Assembly (NCBI RefSeq): GCF_014384785.1 | Contig: NZ_JACRSU010000004.1 | Span: forward strand, 186,001 to 250,000 | Direction: 5' to 3' | DNA: 64,000 bases | Source: Congzhengia minquanensis | GTDB lineage: Bacteria; Bacillota; Clostridia; UBA1381; UBA9506 | In this document: one piece after another, positions 50,707-58,968 of the stretch | Position numbering within the stretch: the first letter of the stretch is position 1 | Layout of the letters: every line of letters starts with the position of its first letter | Notes under the pieces: model-generated | What the model was told of the DNA's origin: nothing | The model's input: the letters and a program-made list of their open reading frames with translations, nothing else | Databases searched by the model: none | Made by a program: the position numbers and the translations under genes

Positions 50707-51632
50707 TTAAGATTGTAGGAATAGGCGCTAATGTATATGATACATTAATCACTTTACCTGAATTTCCTGCAGAAGATACTAAAATGAGAGCAAATTCAAC
50801 TTGCGTAAGCGGTGGCGGTCCTTGTGCAACAGGACTTGTTACCGCAAGCAAGCTTGGGGGTTCATCTGCTTTTATTGGTGTATTGTCCGATGATAATGCA
50901 GGTAAGTTTTTATTAGAAGATATGAAAAAATATGGTATGACAGACGAATATGTTGATGTCAAAAAAGGATATTCGTCTTTTTCCTCATATATATTGTTAA
51001 ATACAAAAAAAGCATCACGAACTTGTGTTTTTAATAAAGGAAATCTTCCCGCTTTGGAACTTTCCGAAAAACAAAAACAGGTTATTTGTGATGCTGAAAT
51101 TCTTATGGTTGACGGAAACGAAATGGAATCTGCAATTGAGGGTGCAAAACTTGCAAATCAATCAGATACAAAGGTTTTGTATGATGCAGGTGGATTGTAT
51201 GATGGTGTAGAAAGATTGTTGCCATATGCAGATATTTTAATCCCGTCGGAAGAATTTGCATTAGGGCACACAGACAAAAAAACTGCAGATGAAGCGGCTA
51301 TAGTATTGTATAAAAAATATTCACCTGAAGTTGTAGTTATAACACAAGGTAAAAATGGCGGAATTATTTATGATGGTAAAGAAATTGCAAAATATCCTGC
51401 GTTTTTAGTTGATGCTGTGGATTCAAACGGCTCTGGAGATGTATTTCACGGTGCATTTGCTTTTGCGGTCAGTATAGGTTATAATTATAAAAAAGCATGT
51501 GTTTTTTCTAGTGCCGTATCTGCACTTAAGTGTACAAAGGTAGGCTCAAGAGCATCAATACCTACTTTAGATGAAGTTAAAAAATTTTTAAAGGAGCGTG
51601 GATGTAATGAATTTGAAGAAAACATGGAATAA
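50703..51632 (+). CDS. PfkB-family carbohydrate kinase
   Basis: 309 residues. Start ATG overlaps the aldolase stop. The ribokinase-type fold shows NSTCVSGGGPCATGLVTASK near the start, GVLSDDNAGKFLLEDM, and the second signature DAVDSNGSGDVFHGAFAFAV, where GSGD replaces the usual GAGD anion hole/base and the catalytic Asp is kept. It phosphorylates a sugar or sugar acid, perhaps 5-dehydro-2-deoxygluconate as IolC does, given the neighbours. Its end overlaps the start of iolB. Confidence 0.87.
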   Translation: MIKIVGIGANVYDTLITLPEFPAEDTKMRANSTCVSGGGPCATGLVTASKLGGSSAFIGVLSDDNAGKFLLEDMKKYGMTDEYVDVKKGYSSFSSYILLNTKKASRTCVFNKGNLPALELSEKQKQVICDAEILMVDGNEMESAIEGAKLANQSDTKVLYDAGGLYDGVERLLPYADILIPSEEFALGHTDKKTADEAAIVLYKKYSPEVVVITQGKNGGIIYDGKEIAKYPAFLVDAVDSNGSGDVFHGAFAFAVSIGYNYKKACVFSSAVSALKCTKVGSRASIPTLDEVKKFLKERGCNEFEENME

Positions 51633-52395
51633 AAAATATGGTAAATCTGAAATAGTTACAAAAGATAATAGCCCATGCAAAAATATTGAAATTGACATGG
51701 TAAAATTAACAAAGGGTGATAAAAAAATCTATAGTGAAGCCGACAAAGAGTATGGTTTACTTATTTTAAATGGCAAATGTACAGTTGAAGGTGCAACATT
51801 CAAGTACGAAAATGTTGGCGAGCGTGAAACTGTTTTTGAGGGAAATGCAACGTGTGTATATGTCCCAAGAAATACAGATTTTACAATTACTGCTTGTGGT
51901 GAAGTTGCTATTGCAGTTTGTAAATGTCCATCAACTAATGACCATAAGCCTGCACTAATTAAGCCTACTGATGTTACCGGTAAAAAATTAGGTAAACCAG
52001 GCTGGGAAAGACATGCTATGTTTATACTTGATGAGAGAGTTGAAGCCGACCAAATTTATATCGGTGAAGCATGGATTGACGGCGGTCAGTGGTCTAGCTA
52101 CCCTCCGCACAAGCATGATGATATGAATATGCCAACAGAAGCAAATACTGAAGAAATTTATTACTTCGAGTTTGAAAAGCCACAAGGCTTTGGTATTCAA
52201 AAGGTATATACAATGGAAGGAGATATTGACGAAACTTATACTGTTAAATCAGGTGATTTCGTTGAAATTCCAAGAGGATATCACCCATACCATTCAGCTC
52301 CGGGTTATAAAAGTTATATGCTTTGGATTATGGCAGGACCAATCAGAGGTTTTTATATGACTACGGATGAGGAACATAAATGGCTAAACAATTAA
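51607..52395 (+). CDS. iolB: 5-deoxy-glucuronate isomerase-like protein
   Basis: 262 residues from ATG 51607 (AAGGAG at ten bases). The bicupin pattern of IolB is present: the metal site in WSSYPPHKHDD, the glutamate in NTEEIYYFEF, and the last histidines in IPRGYHPYHSAPGYKSYML. IolB isomerises 5-deoxy-D-glucuronate to 5-dehydro-2-deoxygluconate in myo-inositol breakdown. No iolA, iolD, iolE or iolG homologue is in the window, so it may serve another route here. It overlaps the kinase gene. An aldose 1-epimerase relic follows. Confidence 0.83.
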   Translation: MNLKKTWNKKYGKSEIVTKDNSPCKNIEIDMVKLTKGDKKIYSEADKEYGLLILNGKCTVEGATFKYENVGERETVFEGNATCVYVPRNTDFTITACGEVAIAVCKCPSTNDHKPALIKPTDVTGKKLGKPGWERHAMFILDERVEADQIYIGEAWIDGGQWSSYPPHKHDDMNMPTEANTEEIYYFEFEKPQGFGIQKVYTMEGDIDETYTVKSGDFVEIPRGYHPYHSAPGYKSYMLWIMAGPIRGFYMTTDEEHKWLNN

Positions 52396-52427
52396 TTACA
52401 ATAAAAAGCACCTTTTTACGGCAGAAA

Positions 52428-52652
52428 TAAGCACTATAGGTTGAAATTCAATCATAAAAAAGTTAGATGGCACAGAGTATATTTAGCAGGGCGCCCCTGA
52501 TGTTTGGGCAAAAAGGGCGCCTATGCTTTTTCCTATTTATGGTGGTCTTAAAGAGGACAAATATGTTTTTGATGGGGAAAATATATACTTTCTAAATATG
52601 GTTACGCTTTAAAGAGTGAATTTGAGGGTATCTTTTGGCTTTAAACAAAAGA
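52428..52652 (+). pseudogene. Aldose 1-epimerase (galactose mutarotase) pseudogene
   Basis: Translated fragments match the N-terminal part of aldose 1-epimerase: VEIQS, then IIKKLDGTEYI-stop-QGAPDVWAKRAPMLFPIYGG, KEDKYVFDG, a frame change, and KYGYALKSEFEGIF before a stop. The family pattern is LDGxEYLWQGDPxxWxxRAPxLFPIxG. A TAG replaces the tryptophan codon, at least one frameshift is present, and about three quarters of the gene is missing. It fills most of the 329-base gap between iolB and the DUF4867 gene. Confidence 0.75.
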
Positions 52653-52724
52653 AAGGGTATCAATAAAATTGGTTCGGGAAAAACGCACGAAAGAATATAT
52701 ACAATGATAATAGAGGGATAAATA

Positions 52725-53345
52725 ATGAAACTTCACACTATACACGACAAAGAATTTGCGCCTTACGGCAGAGTTATTGATTGCGACTGTAGTGAAATAA
52801 TTGATATGGCAAAAAAAATTGAATTGCCAAAAGAGGGTTCAACATATCTTGCTTCAGTAGAAGATTTTGAAAACCTAGAAGTAAAAACACAACTTGAAAA
52901 GGAATATTTTGGAGAAATTCCAATTCAGGTGGGTTATTGTTTCGGTCATTCTACAAAGCTTAATGGTTTCGAATGGCACAAAAGTTCAGAAATAAATATA
53001 GCGGTAACCGATGCAATATTATTTTTAGGTAATATTGCAGAAATGGAAAATGACAGGTATAATTCAGAAAATGCAAAGGCGTTCTTGCTTAAACGTGGTG
53101 ATATTGTTGAAGTTTATGCCACAACATTGCATTTTTGTCCTTGTGAAGTTACAAAAGATGGCTTTGGAGTGGTGGTTGTATTGCCAAAAGGCACAAACAC
53201 AAATTTAGAACACACACCAAAAGACAAAAAAATGTTTAAAAAAAATAAGTGGATAATCGCACACGAAGATAATGACAATTTGTTGAAAAGAGGCGTTGTT
53301 CCGGGAGTTTATGGAAAAAACTTTGAGGTAGGTAAGGATATATGA
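52725..53345 (+). CDS. DUF4867 family protein
   Basis: 206 residues opening with MKLHTIHDKEFAPYGRVIDC, the start pattern of DUF4867, a cupin-like family found beside sugar genes in Firmicutes. Further conserved-looking parts are VGYCFGHSTKLNGFEWHKSS with histidines and AFLLKRGDIVEVYATTLHFC with a C-terminal PGVYGKNFEV. The distribution suggests an isomerase, mutarotase or lyase of sugar metabolism, but no reaction is established to my knowledge. AGAGGGATAAATA precedes the ATG. Its stop overlaps the FGGY kinase start (ATGA). It may take over the lost epimerase function; that is speculative. Confidence 0.72.
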   Translation: MKLHTIHDKEFAPYGRVIDCDCSEIIDMAKKIELPKEGSTYLASVEDFENLEVKTQLEKEYFGEIPIQVGYCFGHSTKLNGFEWHKSSEINIAVTDAILFLGNIAEMENDRYNSENAKAFLLKRGDIVEVYATTLHFCPCEVTKDGFGVVVVLPKGTNTNLEHTPKDKKMFKKNKWIIAHEDNDNLLKRGVVPGVYGKNFEVGKDI

Positions 53346-54811
53346 AGTATTTACTAGGAATTGATTTTGGTGGGGGCGCATCTAAAGCCACACTTCTTTG
53401 CGAAAATGGTGAGATTACAGCAACTGCCGCATACGAATACGATACATATTATCCACAAAATGGATGGGTAGAGCAAAATCCTGAAGATTGGTACATTGCG
53501 ACCAAAGAAAATATCAAGGCAGTTCTTGAAAAAAGTAAAATCAACCCATCGGATATTAAAGCAGTTGCACTAGATGCCGCAACACATACTGCAGTTGTTA
53601 TGGATAAGGATTTTCATGTTTTAAGACCAAGCATATATTGGACAGACACAAGAACACAAAAAGAAGTTGCAATTCTAAATGAAAAATACTACAATATTAT
53701 TTTGAAACAAGTTTTACACAATCCGGGAACAATATGGACTCTGCCACAGCTTATGTGGATAAAGGAAAATGAACCTGAAGTTTGGGAAAATGTTGAAAAA
53801 ATCTGTTTTGCAAAAGATTATGTACGCCATAAATTAACAGATGATTATGTAACTGATCATATTGAGGCTGAGGGTAGTATGCTCTTTGACTATAACAAAC
53901 AGTGTTGGTCGAAGGAATTATGCGATATTATAGATTTTGGTACAGAAAAACTCCCTCGAATTGTAAGCCCCACGGATTTAGTTGGTAAAATAACAAAAGA
54001 GGCTGCTGAAGATACAGGACTTTTTGAAGGTACACCTGTTATTTGCGGAAGCACCGATACGGTTATGGAGGTTTTTGCCGCAGGCGGTATAGAAAAAGAA
54101 GCTATGACGATTAAGCTTGCAACTGCAGGTAGAATTTGTGTCATTACAGATAAGACGTATCCTGACAAAAATCTTATAAATTATTCGCATTTTATTGACG
54201 GACTTTGGTATCCTGGCACTGCAACAAAAGCTTGCGCCGCATCTTATAGATGGTTTCGCGATACTTTTGGCGGGGATTACAAAGAATTAGATAATGAGGC
54301 GGAAATGCTGCCTATAGGATCGGATGGTCTTGTTTTTCATCCGTATCTTAATGGAGAACTTACACCTTATCAAAATCCAAAACTTTGTGCAAGTTTCGTA
54401 GGCGTCAGAGCGTATCATACAAAATCACACTTTGCAAGAGCTGTTATGGAAGGTGTTTGTATGTCTATGATGGATTGTTTGGATGCTTTGAAAAATATTG
54501 GTATCAAGTATGATAAAAAGGCAGTTGTTATAGGCGGTGGCGGAAAAAGTGCCCTTTGGCGTCAAATATTAGCCGACAGTCTTGGAATAACATTGGTTCA
54601 AAATAAATATTCTGATTCATCTTTTGGAAGTGCAATGCTTGCTGGTGTTGCAATAGGAGTATGGAATTCGGCAGTAGATGCCCTAAATATATGTAATGAA
54701 ACTATATTCGAAACTGTGCCAAATATTGAAAACAATAAAAAATATAAATCACTTTTTGAAAAATACAAAAAAATACAACAGGCATTAGAATTAGTTTATA
54801 ATGAGGATTAA
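53342..54811 (+). CDS. FGGY-family carbohydrate kinase (xylulokinase-like)
   Basis: 489 residues. The N-terminal phosphate loop is LLGIDFGGGASKATLLCENG, where GGGAS replaces the usual GTSS/GTQS. The substrate-binding region includes AVALDAATHTAVVMD and YWTDTRTQKEV (W-x-D-x-R). The C-terminal FGGY part has GSDGLVFHPYLNGELTPYQN, VMEGVCMSMMDCLDALKNIG and VVIGGGGKSALWRQILADSL. It phosphorylates a ketose such as a xylulose, ribulose or fuculose. It follows DUF4867 by overlap and precedes the ETF fusion by three bases, so all are translated together. Confidence 0.88.
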   Translation: MKYLLGIDFGGGASKATLLCENGEITATAAYEYDTYYPQNGWVEQNPEDWYIATKENIKAVLEKSKINPSDIKAVALDAATHTAVVMDKDFHVLRPSIYWTDTRTQKEVAILNEKYYNIILKQVLHNPGTIWTLPQLMWIKENEPEVWENVEKICFAKDYVRHKLTDDYVTDHIEAEGSMLFDYNKQCWSKELCDIIDFGTEKLPRIVSPTDLVGKITKEAAEDTGLFEGTPVICGSTDTVMEVFAAGGIEKEAMTIKLATAGRICVITDKTYPDKNLINYSHFIDGLWYPGTATKACAASYRWFRDTFGGDYKELDNEAEMLPIGSDGLVFHPYLNGELTPYQNPKLCASFVGVRAYHTKSHFARAVMEGVCMSMMDCLDALKNIGIKYDKKAVVIGGGGKSALWRQILADSLGITLVQNKYSDSSFGSAMLAGVAIGVWNSAVDALNICNETIFETVPNIENNKKYKSLFEKYKKIQQALELVYNED

Positions 54812-54814
54812 TTT

Positions 54815-56167
54815 ATGAAAATAGTTGTGTGTGCAAAAATAATCAAAGGCGAGATAAATCCATTTGATGCCTGTGCGTTGGAAACAGCGCTTAGACTTAG
54901 TGATGATGTAACGGTGGTGTCTATGGCACCACCATCTGCTATAAATGAACTTACTCGCTTAACAAGACTTGGTGCTAAAGTTATATCTATAACAGATAGT
55001 GCTTATGCAGGGTCTGATACTTTGGCAACATCATATATTTTGTCTTGTGCAATAAATAAAATCGACTATGATTTAATCATTTGCGGAAGACAAACCATTG
55101 ATGGTGATACAGCGCAGGTGGGCCCGTCCCTTGCTACAAGACTTAATATTAATCTAATAACAAATGTTTTGGATGTTTCTTTAAACGATAACACTTTAAG
55201 TTGTAAAACCCGTATTAAAGATGAAACTTGCACACTTCCTGCATTAATTACAGTAGAGAGGATAAATGAACTTAGATTCCCGAGTATATTTTCAAAAGCG
55301 GGAACTCCCATGCTTTGGAACAATATTGATTTGAAGGCAGATTTAAGTAAATGTGGGCTAAATGGATCTCCCACCCAAGTATTAAAAACCTTTGAAAACG
55401 AAAAAGGTAAAAGACATTGTAAATTTATTTCTTTTCATGAGTTAGATTCTTTAATTGATGATTTGCTTAAAAAAGAAAAATCGGGTATTGAATTTAGTCC
55501 GAGTAAAACAAAATTAAAATCGGTATGGGCAATCGGAAAAGAAGTTGAGCAAGAAGCGTTTGCAATTGCAGAAAATGTTATTGTTCTTGATGAAAAAGAT
55601 CCATTTAAAATTGCAGAAATAGCAAGAAAAGATTGTCCGGATGTTATTCTTTGGAGTGCAGATTTATGGGGTAGAAAAAACGCACCAATTGTGGCATCGC
55701 TTTTGGAAACAGGTTTGTGTGCTGATTGTACTGCACTTGAAAATGATGGTGAAAGATTATATATGTATCGACCTGCTCTTGGTGGAAATATAATTGCCAA
55801 AATTGAGTGCAAGACGAAGCCCCAAATGGCAACAGTTCGCACAACCCCTGATTTTGCCGACATTATTGTTTCCGGTGGCAAAGGTGTTGCAAATAAAATA
55901 GATAAATTAGAAAAAATTGCATTGAAATATAATGCCGAACTTGGCGCTTCTCGTGGTCTTGTTGATATGGGAAAAATCCCATATAGCGCTCAAATCGGTC
56001 TTACAGGGAAAACGGTTTGCCCCAAAATATATATTGCTATAGGAATATCAGGAGCAGTTCATCATACCGTAGCAATTGAAAATGCAGATACTATAATTGC
56101 AATAAATCCTGATAAAGATGCACGTATTTTTGAATATGCAGATTTTGGTATAATAGATGAGTTTTAA
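54815..56167 (+). CDS. Single-chain electron transfer flavoprotein (EtfB-EtfA fusion)
   Basis: 450 residues. Residues about 1-195 are EtfB: NPFDACALETALRL, GADTLATSY-like GSDTLATSYILSCA, and TIDGDTAQVGPSLATRLN. The usual 25-30 residues between the first strand and NPFDA are missing. Residues about 235-450 are EtfA: VWAIGKEVEQEAFAIAENVI, then the FAD domain GASRGLVDMGKIPYSAQIGL, YIAIGISGAVHHTVAIENAD, IIAINPDKDARIFEYADFGI. Separate subunits total near 590 residues, so both halves are trimmed. It should pass electrons to or from the GlcD-type flavoprotein; whether it bifurcates is unknown. The operon ends here with no clear terminator. Confidence 0.85.
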   Translation: MKIVVCAKIIKGEINPFDACALETALRLSDDVTVVSMAPPSAINELTRLTRLGAKVISITDSAYAGSDTLATSYILSCAINKIDYDLIICGRQTIDGDTAQVGPSLATRLNINLITNVLDVSLNDNTLSCKTRIKDETCTLPALITVERINELRFPSIFSKAGTPMLWNNIDLKADLSKCGLNGSPTQVLKTFENEKGKRHCKFISFHELDSLIDDLLKKEKSGIEFSPSKTKLKSVWAIGKEVEQEAFAIAENVIVLDEKDPFKIAEIARKDCPDVILWSADLWGRKNAPIVASLLETGLCADCTALENDGERLYMYRPALGGNIIAKIECKTKPQMATVRTTPDFADIIVSGGKGVANKIDKLEKIALKYNAELGASRGLVDMGKIPYSAQIGLTGKTVCPKIYIAIGISGAVHHTVAIENADTIIAINPDKDARIFEYADFGIIDEF

Positions 56168-56270
56168 CGGCCAATATGTATGCATATATTTGTATATTCC
56201 CATTCGCTTAATGAAAACGTGACAACGTATGGTTAAGCTTAATGGTGTTATATATATTCAATATAGAACA

Positions 56271-56417
56271 TATGCAGCAAATTTAATTTCAGTAATTTCA
56301 TCAGAATACAATGATAGAATATCCTTGAAATTAAAAGGAATGAGTCCGGAGCAATACCAAACTCATTCACAAGAAAGTTAATATTAAATTTAGTCTAAAC
56401 TTTTGGGTTCACTTCAT
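56271..56417 (+). mobile_element. Relic of an IS3-family (IS150-like) insertion sequence
   Basis: The last 36 codons of an IS3-type transposase (OrfB) are readable: EYNDRISLKLKGMSPEQYQT and HSQES-stop, matching the YYNxxRIxxKLKGxSPxxYRT end. GTCTAAACTTTTGGGTTCACTTCA follows, which resembles the outer end of such elements. Nothing upstream is intact. It fills the 278-base gap after the ETF gene and marks the right border of the island. Confidence 0.75.
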
Positions 56418-56445
56418 ATACGAGGGGTTATTTAATGTGTATGTT

Positions 56446-58794
56446 TTACCAGATTTTCACTCTGTTTTCGAGAGCTACCCACATTCCGTCGTTTTCATCA
56501 ATGTCGAAGACTTCATAAAATTCGTCTAAATTTACCACCACGCGGTTCACTCTGAGCTTTTCCGTACTGTGCACGTCTGCCTGGGACGCAAACTGGCAAT
56601 ATTCTCTGCTGGCGGTAGACGCCCAGCAGTTCGCCATGCTGGTGTAAAGGGTTTTAAAGTCCGGGTTGTCAAGTCCGGCTGCAATTTCCGTAATGCAGGC
56701 AGCCGCTCCCTGATCCGCAACATTCTCACTTAAGGTGAGCGTTCCGTTCATGGGAATGCCGGGAACACCCTCCTGAGCGTCGTAAAAGCTTACCATTTTG
56801 TCGCACAACTTTTGAAAGGCCGCATAGTCCTCTTCTGTCCACCAGTCGGCAGCGTTGCCGTTTTCGTCGAACTTTGCGCCGTTGTTATCAAAAGCGTGGG
56901 TAATTTCATGGGCAATGATGTAGCCAATGCCGCCCAGGTTTTGTTCGTAGGAAGCATTTACATCATACATAGGCGCCTGCAGAATTGCCGCCGGGAACGT
57001 GATGTCGTTCTGGGTTGCGCTGTAGCAGGCGTTCACTGTGAAGGGATACATAATCCACTGTGTTTTGTCCACAGGCTTGTTTTGCAGCGACAGGGTATAT
57101 TCCCGCTGGGCTGCAGCAATCTCTAACATGTTGGCAAAATAGCTTCCGCCGTCTGCCGCGGATCGGATTTCCGCTCCGTCTAAATACGTTTCCCATTTGT
57201 CGGGATAGCCAATTTTAATGCCCATGGTGTCTAACTTTTTCAGGGCGCGTTCTTTTGTGGCGCCGCTCATCCAAGTAAGGTTTTCAATCCGCTTTCTATA
57301 AACGGATATAATGTCCTGCACCATCTTCTCCACGTCCTGCTTTGCTTCTTCCGTGAAATATTTTTCTGCATAAATTTCTCCGATATAGTCCGGCATGGTG
57401 CTTTGCAGCGTCATGGCCGCACGCTCCTCCGGCGAATAACTGCCTGCGGTGCCCATAAATTCCTGGTTAAACTTGTCGGCCGCGTCGATAAATTCCTGGT
57501 TCAGCGCGCCGCCCCAGCCGGAGAGCAGACTGATTTTTGCCCATGCCTTTAAGGTTTCGGTGTTTTTATCGCTGAAGATGCCGGCAAACGCCTTGGTGCG
57601 TTCTACGTCAAAAATAACGAAGCTGTCTGCTTTGGAAAGACCGGACGCTTCAAACACCGCGTCAATATCCACGTTCGGGAACATGTCCTTAATTTCCTGC
57701 ATGGTGAAGACGTTGTATATCTTATCCACGTTGTTGCCGTCTTCGGTGTTCATCATAGAGGCGGCAATTTCCGCTTCCATGTCATAGCACTTCTGCGCCA
57801 TTGCTGCTGCGTTATCTTCCGGTTCACCGCCTAAAACCAGCAGGTTTTTTAAATAATTTATATAGCTGTTTTTTTGCGTTTCTGTGCCGTTTTGATAAGT
57901 GTCTTTGGGCAGACTGGGAGAAAAGGTGTAAAATACAGGCATATATTTCGTGCTGTCCTTCAAGTCTACCGACAGGTTAAAGCCCATATACGGCGTTATA
58001 TACATCTCCTGTGACAAGGTGTTTTGCACGTTGATTAAATCTTTTGTTGTTTTGGCAGAGTCAACCAAATCAAGATATGGTTGAATGGGGGCGATGCCGG
58101 CCTTGTTTCGCGACTCCATGTCTGTGATGTTTTTATAAAAGTCAGCAATTTTTTGTTCTTTGCTGCCGGCCTCATATGTACCGCCGATAATTTCTTTAAT
58201 AATGGCATCCACATTTTCGGTACTTTTGTCGTTCAAATCATACAGCGTTCCGCTGATGGTTCTGCCCGGTTTTATTTCCAGGCTGTTTAGCTTGTCCTTG
58301 TTCACCGCGGCATAAAAGTCGTCTTTTAAATTTGTGCCGTAAAGGGAAAACACTCTGTCGATGAACAGTTCCATCTGATCTTTTGTTACGTTCTGGTTGG
58401 GCGAAAAAACGCCCGGGGCAGTTCCGGCCACAATTCCTGCTTGAAACACGCCTGAAAGCTCGGTTTTTGCCCATTCGGGAATATCGGTGAAGCTCTCCAT
58501 TGGAATAGCCACTCTGGCGTTGTGGCCTGTGGGCTGCGGAAGCTCGCCAAAGGCGCGCTTTAACATCACCAATGCCTCGGCCCTGGTAACGGACCGCTCC
58601 TCGTGAAGCTGGCCGTCTTCATAGCCTTTTATAATATCCGTTTTTTGAACTGCAGGGTTATAGTCGTCTGCCGCGGAAAGCAGCATGGCGGCAACGTCGC
58701 CCCTTGTTGCATAGTCTTCCTCCGCCATTGCCACAGGAACGCTGCCAAGCAGCGCCGCGCACAGCAGAAAAGAAGTGATTTTTTTTGCAAGCAT
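56446..58794 (-). CDS. M13 (PepO/neprilysin-type) metallopeptidase with SLH domains
   Basis: 782 residues. A signal peptide (KKITSFLLCAALLGSVPVAM) is followed by S-layer-homology sequence (DYATRGDVAAMLL, IKGYEDGQLHEERSVTRAEA, SFTDIPEWAKTELSGVFQAG, FSPNQNVTKDQMELFIDRVF; residues about 26-160). The M13 peptidase begins near DDFYAAVNKDKL. The zinc site is IIAHEITHAFDNNGAKFD (HExxH near 628), the third ligand glutamate is in LSENVADQGAAA near 686, and the substrate-binding NACYSATQND is present. Anchored to the cell surface through SLH, it should cut small peptides outside the cell. AAAAGGAGAAC precedes the ATG. A fusion rarely seen in this form. Confidence 0.88.
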   Translation of the reverse strand: MLAKKITSFLLCAALLGSVPVAMAEEDYATRGDVAAMLLSAADDYNPAVQKTDIIKGYEDGQLHEERSVTRAEALVMLKRAFGELPQPTGHNARVAIPMESFTDIPEWAKTELSGVFQAGIVAGTAPGVFSPNQNVTKDQMELFIDRVFSLYGTNLKDDFYAAVNKDKLNSLEIKPGRTISGTLYDLNDKSTENVDAIIKEIIGGTYEAGSKEQKIADFYKNITDMESRNKAGIAPIQPYLDLVDSAKTTKDLINVQNTLSQEMYITPYMGFNLSVDLKDSTKYMPVFYTFSPSLPKDTYQNGTETQKNSYINYLKNLLVLGGEPEDNAAAMAQKCYDMEAEIAASMMNTEDGNNVDKIYNVFTMQEIKDMFPNVDIDAVFEASGLSKADSFVIFDVERTKAFAGIFSDKNTETLKAWAKISLLSGWGGALNQEFIDAADKFNQEFMGTAGSYSPEERAAMTLQSTMPDYIGEIYAEKYFTEEAKQDVEKMVQDIISVYRKRIENLTWMSGATKERALKKLDTMGIKIGYPDKWETYLDGAEIRSAADGGSYFANMLEIAAAQREYTLSLQNKPVDKTQWIMYPFTVNACYSATQNDITFPAAILQAPMYDVNASYEQNLGGIGYIIAHEITHAFDNNGAKFDENGNAADWWTEEDYAAFQKLCDKMVSFYDAQEGVPGIPMNGTLTLSENVADQGAAACITEIAAGLDNPDFKTLYTSMANCWASTASREYCQFASQADVHSTEKLRVNRVVVNLDEFYEVFDIDENDGMWVALENRVKIW

Positions 58795-58827
58795 AAATGT
58801 AGTTCTCCTTTTTATCAGTTTGTCTTC

Positions 58828-58856
58828 ATTATACGCCCGTTTGAGGGGTGAATCAA
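58828..58856 (-). promoter_or_regulatory. Promoter of the SLH-M13 gene
   Basis: Minus strand: TTGATT, 17 bases, TATAAT, about 34 bases before the ATG. Confidence 0.7.
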
Positions 58857-58909
58857 GCGCTATATGCCAATGTTCATACTTTTTTTATGATTGGGGGAAA
58901 AGATTGGTC

Positions 58910-58938
58910 TTGATTATTTTGCAAAATCTTGCTATACT
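58910..58938 (+). promoter_or_regulatory. Promoter of the small membrane protein gene
   Basis: TTGATT, 17 bases, TATACT, about 30 bases before ATG 58969. Confidence 0.65.
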
Positions 58939-58968
58939 AAAGATATTATTAGAAAAAGGCGGGATTTC

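Noticed and set aside
52485..52540. GC-rich inverted repeat GGCGCCC...GGGCGCC followed by TTTTT, terminator-like
   Set aside because: The arms coincide with the GAP and RAP codons of the aldose epimerase relic and the loop is long; I read it as pseudogene sequence, although weak termination is possible.
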